Position numbers and translations under genes: made by a program. This document shows positions 37,380 to 47,006 of a stretch of DNA of 53,295 bases, piece by piece. Where the stretch lies: assembly GCA_023421135.1 (NCBI GenBank), contig JAEZUG010000070.1:1-53295 (forward strand), in the 5' to 3' direction. The notes below the pieces were generated by a model, which worked only from the letters and a program-made list of their open reading frames with translations, was not told the DNA's origin and made no database searches. This stretch comes from Candidatus Cloacimonadota bacterium (GTDB lineage Bacteria > Cloacimonadota > Cloacimonadia > Cloacimonadales > Cloacimonadaceae). Position 1 is the stretch's first letter; each line of letters opens with the position of its first letter.

Positions 37380-37712
37380 ATGGCCAGCAGAACAGTGCTC
37401 AAGAAGGTTGAAGTTCAGGAATTTGTTCCTGTAGCTGTCTTGGACCGTGCGTTCAATAAAAGCGGTCTCTGCGCCTACTGCGAAGCCAAGTACAGTTGCT
37501 CCCTTTGTGAGGACTCCGGCACGGTCTTTGATTGTGCAGATTATCGTCCCTCTTCTGATGAACTGCCAACCGTTAGCTTTTCCACTCTGGGGGAAACTCA
37601 GTATGAAGAAGAGGAAGAGCTGCATGGTCTTTGTGCAGAGTGTCAAAGAAGAGATATCTGCCCTTTGAAGTACATTAGGGGCGGAGTATGGCACTGCGAA
37701 GAGTTTCAATAG
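37380..37712 (+). CDS. Small protein with a duplicated four-cysteine module
   Basis: 110 residues, cytoplasmic by appearance. Two modules have identical spacing C-x2-C-x5-C-x11-C: C31, C34, C40, C52 and C85, C88, C94, C106. Each is preceded by GLCA or LCA and followed by two residues and an aromatic one (DCADY, HCEEF). Module 1 has one extra cysteine (C43). An acidic linker (QYEEEEEL) lies between. The layout suggests two zinc or iron-sulfur sites that arose by internal duplication; which metal is bound cannot be told. GGAG stands 11 bases before the ATG. It is a single-gene unit with its own terminator, so it is expressed independently. I do not recognise a named family. Confidence 0.82.
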   Translation: MASRTVLKKVEVQEFVPVAVLDRAFNKSGLCAYCEAKYSCSLCEDSGTVFDCADYRPSSDELPTVSFSTLGETQYEEEEELHGLCAECQRRDICPLKYIRGGVWHCEEFQ

Positions 37713-37753
37713 AATAGCCTTATAGTTTTCAACACATACCTCAACACACACAA

Positions 37754-37780
37754 GGGGGCTCCCCGCCCCCGGTTTTTTTT
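37754..37780 (+). terminator. Rho-independent terminator after the Cys-rich gene
   Basis: GGGGGC (37754-37759) pairs with GCCCCC (37765-37770) around TCCCC. GG and a run of eight T follow. It is 42 bases after the stop. Confidence 0.92.
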
Positions 37781-37811
37781 GTCCAGCAGATACCGCATCT
37801 ATAGAAAAGTC

Positions 37812-37839
37812 TCGACAAAAACTCCCCTTCTGCCATAGT
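37812..37839 (+). promoter_or_regulatory. Candidate promoter for natA-natB-glmS
   Basis: TCGACA (37812-37817), a 16-base spacer and CATAGT (37834-37839), between the upstream terminator and the start at 37876. Five and four of six consensus bases. Confidence 0.4.
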
Positions 37840-37875
37840 GAATCCAAACAGATACATTCCATAGATGGAGCATTA

Positions 37876-38643
37876 ATGATAGAAGTAAAGAATCTGGTAA
37901 AAGAGTTTAACAAGAAAGACGGCAGCGTTTACCGGGCTGTCAATGACGTTAGTTTTGAAGCCAAAGATGGTGAGATAGTGTGTCTTTTGGGTGTGAATGG
38001 AGCCGGCAAGACTACTACCATGAGGATTCTCTCTACTGTGTTCAAAGCAAATTCTGGTACAGCCTTTGTACAGGGTTACGACATCAATACTGAGGCTCAG
38101 AAAGTGCGGGAGAACCTGGGTTTCCTCTCCGGAGACACTGGTTTATACAACCGCTTGCGTCCCCGGGAGTTCATTAGCTACTTCGGACGTCTATATGGTT
38201 TGAACAACACTGAGATCAACCGCCGAATAGATGAAATGGCAGAGCTTTTGGATATGAAAGACTTCCTGGACAAAAAGATTGATCTGCTCTCCAGCGGTAT
38301 GAAGCAGAAGGTCTCTATCGTTCGCTCCATTATTCATGATCCTCCGGTGATGATCTTTGATGAACCCACCTCTGGCCTGGATATTCTCACAGCCAGAAAC
38401 ATCGTTTCATTCATCAGAGATTGTAAAGTTAGGGGAAAGTGTGTACTATTTTCCACACACATCATGCGTGAGGCAGAACGTCTGGCCGATCGGATTGTAA
38501 TGATCCACAGGGGACAGGTGCTTGCCAATGGCAGTCTTGATGAGCTCAGAGCTGAGAGTGGGGCACTTGATCTGGACGATGTCTTCATCTTCTATGTGAA
38601 TCGTTTCAGTCAGGATATGGAGGTGAAAGAACATGAATTTTAA
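37876..38643 (+). CDS. natA: ABC transporter ATP-binding protein, NatA type
   Basis: 255 residues. Walker A is GVNGAGKTT (K45), the signature is LSSGMKQKVS, and Walker B is VMIFDEPTSGLD (D162, E163), with the switch histidine in FSTHIM. It drives the ABC-2 type exporter encoded by the next gene, whose start it overlaps by 11 bases. NatAB systems export sodium or act on other substrates; the sequence alone does not settle the substrate. GGAG lies 5 bases before the ATG. The symbol is by similarity of the gene pair. Confidence 0.9.
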   Translation: MIEVKNLVKEFNKKDGSVYRAVNDVSFEAKDGEIVCLLGVNGAGKTTTMRILSTVFKANSGTAFVQGYDINTEAQKVRENLGFLSGDTGLYNRLRPREFISYFGRLYGLNNTEINRRIDEMAELLDMKDFLDKKIDLLSSGMKQKVSIVRSIIHDPPVMIFDEPTSGLDILTARNIVSFIRDCKVRGKCVLFSTHIMREAERLADRIVMIHRGQVLANGSLDELRAESGALDLDDVFIFYVNRFSQDMEVKEHEF

Positions 38644-40642
38644 GAAAGCTCTAATCGTTTATAGAAAAGAACTGATGGAGATGCTGCGGGACAAGCGTAC
38701 TCTCTTTACTACAATCCTGCTGCCCATCATACTCTATCCTCTCATCTTTGTAGGCTTCAGTTCACTGATGAGCCGGCAGAAAGTTAAGCTGGAAGAAAAG
38801 GGTGCTACCATAGCCATAGCGGATAGCCTGATGAATGAAAGTTCTGCCCTGATTATTGATGATCTCTCCAGTATTGAGCATTTCTCCTTCCTCCCATATT
38901 CACCAGTCATGGAGAAGCGTTTCGAAGAGAAAGACGTTCATGCCATCATAACCATCTCGGATTCAGTCAATGCCGAAAACATGCATCTGATCAAGCTGGA
39001 AGTACGCTTTGATAATTCCTCTGATCAAGGACAGATGCTGATCGGCAAATTGAATAAGAGCCTCACAGCCACCGAGAAGAAGATGGTGGAGCAGCGCTTA
39101 GTGGATCAAGGCTTGAATCCAGGCATATTGGAGATTGTGAGCGTGGTGGAGACTGATATCTCCACAGCTCAGAAGAAGCTGGGCTCCATTCTGGGGATGA
39201 TTCTGCCTTATCTGATGATTATTCTGCTGATCTCAGGGGCTGCGGTTGCTGCGGCTGATCTGGTGGCAGGAGAGAAGGAACGGCACACTCTGGAGACACT
39301 TCTGGTCTCATCTGCACAGAGAACCGAGATTGTGATCGGTAAGTATCTCACTATCATCACTATGTCTATGGTCAATGTGCTGGCAAACCTGGTCTCTCTA
39401 TACTTCTCGGCTACTTATATGGTTTCCCAGGCAGGGCTCGAGACTGCAGGGGTGAGCTTCCCAATAAACAACTTCCTTATCCTGTTCCTGGCTCTCATAC
39501 CGCTTGCTACTTTTTATGCTGCAGTGTTGCTTTCCATCTCCACTTTCTCGCGCAACATGAAGGAAGCTCACAGCTATGAACAGCCCATCCTGACTATCTC
39601 CATGCTCTTGGGGATGATTAGTTTCTTCCCTGCTTTCGAGCTCAATAATCTGATGGCTTTGGTGCCTGTGATCAACATCTCACTGCTCTTCAAAGCTGTG
39701 ATGATCGGAGAGTATCAGATCAGTCACATACTTATTACCATCGGTTCCACTTTGCTGCTGGATATCCTGGCTCTTTGGGCCACGATCAAGCTCTTCAATA
39801 CAGAGTCCGTGCTTTTCCGCACAGAAGAAGACAGTTCAGTCAAGGGAGCTCGTAAGAACAAGAAGGCTTTCTTCACTCCCTTCAACGGGATGATCTATTT
39901 TCTGATAGGACTCGCTGCTCTCTTCTATCTGGGATCTTATATGCAAGCAAAAGACTTGGGATCAGGACTAATCCAGACTCAAATCTTTATCATTGCCCTG
40001 CCGGTGCTCTTGATCCTGAGAATCCTCAAACAAGACTCCCGGAAGACTCTAAGGCTGAAGGCTCCCAGATTGCAGGAGCTGGTACTCATCCCATTTATAG
40101 CCATTCCTGCTGCCATTATAGTGAGTCTCCTGAGTCAGATAGTAAATATGATCTTTCCTTTCCCATCGGAATATCTGGAGCAACTGGGCAAGCTCTTTCA
40201 GATGAAGATGCCGCTTTGGCAGCAATTCCTGATTATTGCGGTTGCTCCTGGAGTCTGTGAAGAACTGCTGTTCAGAGGCTTCATGCCCAGGTTCTTTGAG
40301 GGCAGCTCTCAGAAGGCTGTGATCGTGATCACCGCTCTGCTCTTCGCAGCTTTCCATCTTGATCCCTTCAGATTCCTGCCTGTCTTTGCTCTGGGGCTGC
40401 TCTTGGGTTATCTTACCCTGCGTTCAGGCTCTATTTACAACAGCATGCTCTCTCATGCCTTAAACAATGGAACGGCTCTTCTTGCCATGAGCTTTGCTAC
40501 TCATCCCCTTATGAAGAAGATATCCACTGGGGGAGACAATCTGACCTTCTGGCTCTTTGTTCCGGCTATACTGATCTTTGTGGTGGCAATTATCTTGTTC
40601 CACAGAGTTACTGCAAACAAGGGGGAAGCATGTGCGGAATAG
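38633..40642 (+). CDS. NatB-like ABC-2 permease fused to a CPBP intramembrane protease
   Basis: 669 residues. Part 1 (about 1-400) is an ABC-2 permease. It starts with the typical VYRKELMEMLRDKRTLFTTILLP, then a large extracytoplasmic loop, then a five- to six-helix membrane block (MILPYLMIILLISGAAVAAADLVAGEKERHTLETLL). Part 2 (about 420-660) is a CPBP/CAAX-type membrane domain with CEELLFRGF (E543, E544, R548) and AAFHLDPFRF supplying the histidine, so the protease motifs are intact. Fusions of this kind exist in NatB-like proteins. Whether the protease domain acts on a substrate or only on the transporter is unknown. GGAGGTG lies inside natA upstream. It overlaps glmS by 13 bases. Confidence 0.9.
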   Translation: MNFKKALIVYRKELMEMLRDKRTLFTTILLPIILYPLIFVGFSSLMSRQKVKLEEKGATIAIADSLMNESSALIIDDLSSIEHFSFLPYSPVMEKRFEEKDVHAIITISDSVNAENMHLIKLEVRFDNSSDQGQMLIGKLNKSLTATEKKMVEQRLVDQGLNPGILEIVSVVETDISTAQKKLGSILGMILPYLMIILLISGAAVAAADLVAGEKERHTLETLLVSSAQRTEIVIGKYLTIITMSMVNVLANLVSLYFSATYMVSQAGLETAGVSFPINNFLILFLALIPLATFYAAVLLSISTFSRNMKEAHSYEQPILTISMLLGMISFFPAFELNNLMALVPVINISLLFKAVMIGEYQISHILITIGSTLLLDILALWATIKLFNTESVLFRTEEDSSVKGARKNKKAFFTPFNGMIYFLIGLAALFYLGSYMQAKDLGSGLIQTQIFIIALPVLLILRILKQDSRKTLRLKAPRLQELVLIPFIAIPAAIIVSLLSQIVNMIFPFPSEYLEQLGKLFQMKMPLWQQFLIIAVAPGVCEELLFRGFMPRFFEGSSQKAVIVITALLFAAFHLDPFRFLPVFALGLLLGYLTLRSGSIYNSMLSHALNNGTALLAMSFATHPLMKKISTGGDNLTFWLFVPAILIFVVAIILFHRVTANKGEACAE

Positions 40643-42465
40643 TTGGTTATGTGGGAGAACGCAATGCACTTCCTATCGTCATAGAAGCGTTGAAGCGTCT
40701 GGAATACAGAGGCTACGATAGCTCCGGGACTGCCATTATTCACGATGGTCTGTTGCAAGTCTATAAGAAACAAGGCAAGATCATCGAGCTGGAGCGCAGT
40801 CTTCCAGAACCCAGCAAATGCACTTCCTCGGTTGCCATTGCTCACACCCGTTGGGCTACACATGGTGAAGCCACAGAAGTAAATGCTCATCCCCACTTGG
40901 ATTGCAGCAAAGAACTGGCCATAGTGCACAACGGCATCATAGAGAATTATAAACTACTCCGTGAACAACTGGAGAAGCTGGGACATGTCTTCGTTTCTCA
41001 GACCGACACAGAGATAGTAGCTCACCTGATTGAGCAGTTTTGTAAGAGCGAAGCCACTCTCACGGAAGCGGTTCGGGAAGCAATGAAACGGGTGGAAGGC
41101 ACCTACGGCTTGGTAGTGATCTCTCAGAACGAACCAGAACAGCTCATTGCCATCCGCAAAGGTAGTCCCATTGTGATAGGGATTGGAGAAAACGAACACT
41201 TTATTGCCTCAGACGTCTCAGCCATAGTGATCCATACCAAGAGAGTAATCTATCTGGAAGATAACGAACTTTGTGTGATCAGAAAGGACGGCTACGAAGT
41301 TACCAACCTTCAGAACAAAGCTATTGAACCCAAGATATCGGAAGTGGATTGGGACATCTCTGCCATCGAAAAGGGAGAATTCAAACACTTCATGCTCAAG
41401 GAAATATTTGAGCAGCCCATCACGATTGGCAATGCCTTCCGGGGCAGGATAAATGAACTGATTGGCACAAGCAGGCTGGGAGGTTTGAACGTCCCGGCTC
41501 ACGAGCTTCGCAAGGTCAAGCAGATTCATCTGGTGGCATGTGGAACCTCTTATCATGCCGCTTTGATTGGAAAGTATATCATAGAAGACATGGCGCGTAT
41601 TCCTGTGCAAGTGGAATATGCTTCCGAGTATCGTTATAGAAACCCTATTATCCCAGATGACACCTTGGTCTTTGTGATCAGTCAGTCGGGAGAAACGGCT
41701 GATACACTGGCAGCCCTGAGAGAAGCAAAAGCCAAAGGTGCCACAGTGCTGGCCTTGACCAACGTCGTGGGCTCCACAATTGCCAGAGAGTCCGATGGCG
41801 GCTCCTACATCCATGCCGGCAGTGAGGTTGGTGTGGCTTCCACCAAAGCTTTCACCTCTCAGGTTACCATCCTGAGCCTTTTAGCACTGTACCTGGGTCG
41901 AATGAGATCGCTCTCCACAGTGCAGGGAATGGAATACATCCGAGAGCTGGAACGCATCCCGGAGAAAGTGGAGCAGATCCTGGCTCATAATGATGATATT
42001 CGCAAGATAGCCGCCTCGATCATGGATTCCACAAACGCTCTCTATCTGGGACGCGGAGTGAATTATCCCGTTGCTCTGGAAGGAGCCCTCAAGCTCAAAG
42101 AAATATCCTACATTCATGCCGAAGGCTATCCAGCCGCAGAGATGAAGCACGGCCCCATTGCTCTGATTGATGAACACATGCCTGTGGTAGCGATTGCTAC
42201 TCGAGATCCCTTGTATGACAAGATATACTCCAACCTGCAGGAAGTCCGTGCTCGCCGTGCCAGGCTCATCACTATTGCCACAGAGGGAGATATGGAGCTG
42301 GGAAAGATCTCCGAACACATCATAAAAATACCAGACACACTCACAAATCTGCAGCCACTGCTTTCCGTGATTCCTTTGCAGCTTATTGCCTATCACGTTG
42401 CTGATCTGCGTGGTTTGGACGTTGATCAACCCCGTAACCTGGCAAAAAGCGTGACGGTTGAGTAA
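40630..42465 (+). CDS. glmS: Glutamine-fructose-6-phosphate aminotransferase (isomerizing)
   Basis: 611 residues, the family length. It makes glucosamine-6-phosphate from fructose-6-phosphate and glutamine for peptidoglycan and lipopolysaccharide. The start MCGIVGYVG exposes Cys2, the glutaminase nucleophile. RGYDSSG, HTRWATHG and HNGIIENY complete the glutaminase site. Two SIS domains follow (ACGTSYHA, SQSGETADT), and the C-terminus ends DQPRNLAKSVTVE. There is no leader resembling a glmS ribozyme: the gene overlaps the permease by 13 bases, with GGGGGAAG as binding site. Expression is therefore tied to the ABC genes. Confidence 0.98.
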   Translation: MCGIVGYVGERNALPIVIEALKRLEYRGYDSSGTAIIHDGLLQVYKKQGKIIELERSLPEPSKCTSSVAIAHTRWATHGEATEVNAHPHLDCSKELAIVHNGIIENYKLLREQLEKLGHVFVSQTDTEIVAHLIEQFCKSEATLTEAVREAMKRVEGTYGLVVISQNEPEQLIAIRKGSPIVIGIGENEHFIASDVSAIVIHTKRVIYLEDNELCVIRKDGYEVTNLQNKAIEPKISEVDWDISAIEKGEFKHFMLKEIFEQPITIGNAFRGRINELIGTSRLGGLNVPAHELRKVKQIHLVACGTSYHAALIGKYIIEDMARIPVQVEYASEYRYRNPIIPDDTLVFVISQSGETADTLAALREAKAKGATVLALTNVVGSTIARESDGGSYIHAGSEVGVASTKAFTSQVTILSLLALYLGRMRSLSTVQGMEYIRELERIPEKVEQILAHNDDIRKIAASIMDSTNALYLGRGVNYPVALEGALKLKEISYIHAEGYPAAEMKHGPIALIDEHMPVVAIATRDPLYDKIYSNLQEVRARRARLITIATEGDMELGKISEHIIKIPDTLTNLQPLLSVIPLQLIAYHVADLRGLDVDQPRNLAKSVTVE

Positions 42466-42511
42466 TATATACTAGAAGACTTTAATATTATTAGATATCA
42501 AGAGGTAAAAA

Positions 42512-43453
42512 ATGAACTACGATGTTATAATCATAGGTGCAGGTCCTGCCGGACTAACTGCTGCCCTTTACTCTGCTCGCGGAGGTCTGAAGACTGCAGT
42601 GTTTGAAAAAGCCATTGTTGGTGGACAGATAACCGTTACCAGTGAAGTAGAGAACTATCCTGCTTTCCCGGAACCCATCGATGGCGTTGAACTCACAGAC
42701 AGGATGAAGAAACAAGCGGAGCACTTTGGTGCGGAGTTCATCGATGAAGAAGTGACAGCTATAGGCTTGGAAGGCTTGTGTAAGATAGTGGAAACAGGCT
42801 ACGAGAAGTACCGCACCAAATCCATCATCTTTTGTACCGGGGCTCATCCCCGCAGGATGAACGTTCCAGGCGAAGAAAGACTTATCGGCAGAGGAGTATC
42901 CTACTGTGCCACTTGCGATGGAGCTCTCTATCGCGGCAAAACTGTCGCAGTGGTGGGCGGAGGAGACTCAGCCGTCGAAGAAGGCATGTTCCTGACACGA
43001 TTTGCTGAAAAGGTCTATGTGATCCACCGCAGAGACAGCCTCCGAGCCCAGAAGATTATCCAGGAGCGAGCCTTCAGAAACCCCAAGATGGAATTCATCT
43101 GGGATACAGTGGTACAGGAAGTTCGGGGCGAACAGCGGGTGGAAGAACTGGAGCTCTTCAATCGCAAGACCAATACAGTCTCCACTATCAAGGTCGATGG
43201 TATCTTTGTTTACGTGGGTATCCTGCCCAACAACCAACTTCTGGAATCCAGAGTAGAGCTGGACTCAGGCGGCTTTGTAATCACAGACGAGAATATGCAC
43301 ACCAACATCCCCGGCATCTATGCAGCAGGAGATATTCGCAAGACAGTTCTCAGACAAGTAGTCACTGCTGCGGCAGATGGAGCGGTTGCTTCCTGGAGTG
43401 CAGAGAAATGGATTCTTGAACACCTCGACGAGCTTACCGCGGAGCATAAATAA
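42512..43453 (+). CDS. trxB: Thioredoxin-disulfide reductase
   Basis: 313 residues. It is a flavoprotein that reduces thioredoxin with NADPH. Seen are the FAD motif IIGAGPAGLTAALYSARGG, the redox pair C132-x-x-C135 in YCATCDGALY, the nucleotide-binding GGGDSAVEEG, and the C-terminal AAGDIRKTVLRQVVTAAADGAVAS split over the usual FAD site. AGAGG precedes the ATG after a 46-base AT-rich gap. It overlaps alaS by one base. No thioredoxin gene is in the window. Confidence 0.96.
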   Translation: MNYDVIIIGAGPAGLTAALYSARGGLKTAVFEKAIVGGQITVTSEVENYPAFPEPIDGVELTDRMKKQAEHFGAEFIDEEVTAIGLEGLCKIVETGYEKYRTKSIIFCTGAHPRRMNVPGEERLIGRGVSYCATCDGALYRGKTVAVVGGGDSAVEEGMFLTRFAEKVYVIHRRDSLRAQKIIQERAFRNPKMEFIWDTVVQEVRGEQRVEELELFNRKTNTVSTIKVDGIFVYVGILPNNQLLESRVELDSGGFVITDENMHTNIPGIYAAGDIRKTVLRQVVTAAADGAVASWSAEKWILEHLDELTAEHK

Positions 43454-46038
43454 TGCACAGTAACGAAGTCCGCAGCAAGTTCATTGAATTCTTCCTCTCC
43501 AAGGATCACTCCTTTGTGCACTCATCTTCGGTGGTTCCAACAGACGATCCCACGCTGCTCTTTGCCAATGCCGGCATGAACCAGTTCAAACCCATCTTTC
43601 TGGGGCAGGTGAAGCCTGATGTCAGACGTGCTGTCAATAGCCAGAAGTGCATACGGGCAGGTGGTAAGCATAACGACTTGGAGGAAGTGGGTAAAGACGG
43701 CTATCATCACACCTTTTTCGAGATGCTGGGTAATTGGTCCTTTGGCGACTATTACAAGAAAGAAGCCATCTCATGGGCATGGGAATTGCTCTCAGAGGTT
43801 TACAAGCTAGATAAGACCAAGCTGCATGCCACAGTTCACGATTCAGACAGCGAAAGCTTCGAGCTATGGAAGAGTCTCACAGACATTAATCCTGAACATA
43901 TCACATATCATGGTGATAAGGATAATTTCTGGGAGATGGGTGACACTGGTCCCTGCGGTCCCTGCTCTGAGATTCACTACGATAGAGGAGAGCACTCTTG
44001 CGAGAAAGCAGGTGTTCCCGGCCATGTTTGTGCCGTGAATGGCGATTGCAGCAGATACATCGAGATCTGGAACCTCGTCTTCATTCAATACAACCGTTCC
44101 CAAGAAGGCGAATTGATACCTCTTGCCAATGCTTATGTGGATACAGGAGCTGGCCTGGAGAGAATATGTCAGATACTGCAAGGAGTTAGCTCCAATTACG
44201 ATACAGACCTCTTCCAAGTTCTGATTCAGGAGATCTCGAGGCTCAGTCAGGTTCCCTATAGCCAGGAAACAGGCGTGTCCCACAGAGTTATAGCAGATCA
44301 CATCCGGAGCCTCTGTTTTGCGCTTGCCGATGGTGGTTTCCCCTCCAATGAGGGACGTGGCTATGTGCTTCGTCGCATCCTGCGTCGTGCCGCTCGGCAT
44401 GGCAGATTGCTGGGCTTTGCTGAGCCTTTCCTCTGGAAATTGGTGGATGTATTGGTTCAGCAGATGGGCGGACACTTCACGGAACTGAACGGCAAAGCAG
44501 ACTTCATCAAGATGGTGATCAAAGCTGAAGAAGAACGCTTCAATAAGACTCTTGATCTGGGGCTTATGAAGTTCAACGAGTTCAAAGAAGCTTCTGGAAA
44601 GCTGATCTCCGGCAAGGATGCCTTCATGCTATATGACACCTATGGCTTTCCCCTCGATCTTACTCAGATACTGGCAGAAGAACAGGGCTTGGAAGTGGAT
44701 ACTCCTGGCTTTGATGAGGAAATGCAAAAGCAAAAGGAAAGAGCCAGAGCTGCCTCCAAATTTGCCCAAAACCTTGCCGATACAGATTGGATAGAGCTAT
44801 CTTCCTGCAAGGAAACCAGCTTTGTGGGTTATGAAAAGGAAGAGTGTAGTTGCCGGATTTGTCGCTATAGTCTGGCTGAGGATTCCTCTCTGCAATTGGT
44901 CTTGGACACCACTCCCTTCTATGCCGAATCAGGCGGACAGGTAGCAGACACAGGCAGAATCAGCTCATCTGACTTTGAAATAGAGATCAGTTCTGTCCGT
45001 AAGGCTCCCGAAGGCATCATTCACACTGGGAACTTGCTACGGGGTATGATCTCAAACCAACCTGCCACAGCAGCTATTTCCAGTTCATTAAGAAGAGATA
45101 CTGCTCGTAACCACACAGCTACGCACCTTCTGCACAAAGCACTACGCGAAACCCTGGGCGATGCGGTGCAGCAGAAAGGTTCGCTGGTATCTCCGGACTA
45201 TCTTCGTTTTGATTTTACCCACATGAAAGCCCTCAGTCCAGATGAACTGATCAAGGTAGAAAGTAGGGTAAATGAGATCATTCGCGAAAACAGAGCTGTC
45301 ACCACAGAAGAGATGGAGCTCGAGGTAGCCAAATCTGCCGGAGCTACTGCCCTCTTTGGCGAGAAATACAGTGAGCGGGTGAGAGTTGTCTCCGTACAGG
45401 ATTACTCCAAAGAACTCTGTGGAGGCACACACGTGCATGCCTCTGGAGAGCTGGGACTCTTCAAGATTATCTCCGAAAGCTCTTCTGCTGCAGGGATTCG
45501 CAGAATAGAAGCCGTCACAGGCAGGCTTGCCTACCAGAGAACTCTGGATCAGGAAGGCAGACTTCACGAGCTTGCCACCATCTTGAATTGCAATGCCAAT
45601 CAACTTCACCAGAAGGCAGAAAGCCTGATTCAACAGCTTCAGCAACAGACCCTTGAGATCAAGAACCTGAAGGACAAGCTGATCGGCTTTGAACTAGAGG
45701 AGCTGATCTCCACAGCAACTGATCAAGGTGATTACAAGCTGATCACAGCCATTCTGAAGGATGATACAGAGTTGCAGTCCTACCGCGATGTTCTGGCTGC
45801 CAAGCTTCACGGTAGCATAGCCTGCCTCTTCAGCAAGAGCGGAGAAGGCGTTTCTGTGATCTGTGTGGTTGCTAAAGACCTCACCAACCGGTATCATGCA
45901 GGCAAGATAATTCAGAAGATCTCTGCAGAACTCTTTGGCAAAGGCGGAGGACGCCCAGACTTTGCCATGGGTGGAGGAAAAGACACTGGCAAGCTGGAGC
46001 ACTTACTTCACCGCTTACCGGAGCTGATCTCCAGCTAA
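43453..46038 (+). CDS. alaS: Alanyl-tRNA synthetase
   Basis: 861 residues. The class II catalytic domain is at the N-terminus (NAGMNQFKPIFLG, RAVNSQKCIRAGGKHNDLEEVG, FFEMLGNWSFGDYY). The editing domain has HTATHLLH (around H554) and C656-x3-H660 in CGGTHVH, so both zinc-binding pairs are present. The C-terminal C-Ala domain ends GGGRPDFAMGGGKD. A CSCRIC segment near residue 465 adds cysteines not obviously needed. GGAG stands 6 bases before the ATG. It overlaps its neighbours by one base on each side. Confidence 0.98.
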   Translation: MHSNEVRSKFIEFFLSKDHSFVHSSSVVPTDDPTLLFANAGMNQFKPIFLGQVKPDVRRAVNSQKCIRAGGKHNDLEEVGKDGYHHTFFEMLGNWSFGDYYKKEAISWAWELLSEVYKLDKTKLHATVHDSDSESFELWKSLTDINPEHITYHGDKDNFWEMGDTGPCGPCSEIHYDRGEHSCEKAGVPGHVCAVNGDCSRYIEIWNLVFIQYNRSQEGELIPLANAYVDTGAGLERICQILQGVSSNYDTDLFQVLIQEISRLSQVPYSQETGVSHRVIADHIRSLCFALADGGFPSNEGRGYVLRRILRRAARHGRLLGFAEPFLWKLVDVLVQQMGGHFTELNGKADFIKMVIKAEEERFNKTLDLGLMKFNEFKEASGKLISGKDAFMLYDTYGFPLDLTQILAEEQGLEVDTPGFDEEMQKQKERARAASKFAQNLADTDWIELSSCKETSFVGYEKEECSCRICRYSLAEDSSLQLVLDTTPFYAESGGQVADTGRISSSDFEIEISSVRKAPEGIIHTGNLLRGMISNQPATAAISSSLRRDTARNHTATHLLHKALRETLGDAVQQKGSLVSPDYLRFDFTHMKALSPDELIKVESRVNEIIRENRAVTTEEMELEVAKSAGATALFGEKYSERVRVVSVQDYSKELCGGTHVHASGELGLFKIISESSSAAGIRRIEAVTGRLAYQRTLDQEGRLHELATILNCNANQLHQKAESLIQQLQQQTLEIKNLKDKLIGFELEELISTATDQGDYKLITAILKDDTELQSYRDVLAAKLHGSIACLFSKSGEGVSVICVVAKDLTNRYHAGKIIQKISAELFGKGGGRPDFAMGGGKDTGKLEHLLHRLPELISS

Positions 46039-47006
46039 TGAAAATACTCGTTCTGCGCCTTAGTTCTCTGGGTGATGTTGTGCTCACTCAGCCAGTTACC
46101 TCGGAACTGAGGCGCAGCTATCCGGCTGCAGAAATCCACTTTCTCACCAAGCCTGGCTTTGTGGATATTGTTAAGTCCTTTGGCACTGTTGATCAGGTGA
46201 TAAACTACGAGAAGAGCCCTGGCTTTCATCTGGGGCTGCTCAAACGGAGGTATGATCTTGTAATCGACCTGCATGCCAAGCTTTCCACCTATATCATCGG
46301 AATTCTGGTGCCCCACACTAAGCTCCTGCGCTACAAAAAGCAGCATGGCAGACGCAAGAACATTGTTCAGAAGCACCTCAAGCAGTCCGGGCTATCTACA
46401 GTGGAGCTCTATCTGAACTGCCTGCAAAAGCTTCCTGATTTCAAGGCTTCTGCTGTAATTCCAGTTCCCAAACTCATTGTTCCAAAGAATCCCAGCCTAG
46501 CCTTCGAGCATGACAAACCTCTGCTGGCGATCTTCCCAGGAGCTACGCATCAGACCAAGATGCTGCCTATTAACAAGCTTCAGGAACTTATTCACAAGCT
46601 GGGTGACGCCTATCGATATATTGTGCTGGGGACAAGTGCTGAAAGCTACCTGGGCGATTTGCTGTGTAAAGTTAGTAAGAATTGTCAGAACCACTGTGGA
46701 CACTACCATTTGCCTGAGCTTCTATGTGTATTGGAACAGGCTGATCTGGTCATCTCCAACGACAGCGGTCCCATGCATCTGGCAGCAGCCTTGGGAATAC
46801 CTCAGATAGCGGTCTTTGGAGCCACGCATCCTGCGCTGGGTTTTGGCCCCCTGAACCCCAAAGCTATAGTCATCTCAATGGATCTGGAGTGCCAACCCTG
46901 TAGCCTGCATGGGGAAGAGTGCTGTCCACTGGGACACTTCAATTGCATGAATTCCATCTCTGTTGAAGCACTGGAGCAGGCCGTAGCGGCGCTCGCCAGT
47001 AAGTGA
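46038..47006 (+). CDS. Glycosyltransferase family 9 (heptosyltransferase-like)
   Basis: 322 residues. It begins MKILVLRLSSLGDVVLTQPV and has ISNDSGPMHLAAALG near residue 240, both hallmarks of GT9 enzymes such as WaaC/WaaF. Those enzymes add heptose from ADP-heptose to the lipopolysaccharide core on the inner-membrane face. AIFPGATHQTK is the usual sugar-nucleotide region. A cysteine-rich CQPCSLHGEECCPLGHFNC segment near the C-terminus also resembles heptosyltransferases. The exact sugar is not determinable. Its stop codon lies inside the first heptad of a repeat array. The last ~330 bases plus part of the array recur, diverged, at 50027-50381. Confidence 0.92.
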   Translation: MKILVLRLSSLGDVVLTQPVTSELRRSYPAAEIHFLTKPGFVDIVKSFGTVDQVINYEKSPGFHLGLLKRRYDLVIDLHAKLSTYIIGILVPHTKLLRYKKQHGRRKNIVQKHLKQSGLSTVELYLNCLQKLPDFKASAVIPVPKLIVPKNPSLAFEHDKPLLAIFPGATHQTKMLPINKLQELIHKLGDAYRYIVLGTSAESYLGDLLCKVSKNCQNHCGHYHLPELLCVLEQADLVISNDSGPMHLAAALGIPQIAVFGATHPALGFGPLNPKAIVISMDLECQPCSLHGEECCPLGHFNCMNSISVEALEQAVAALASK

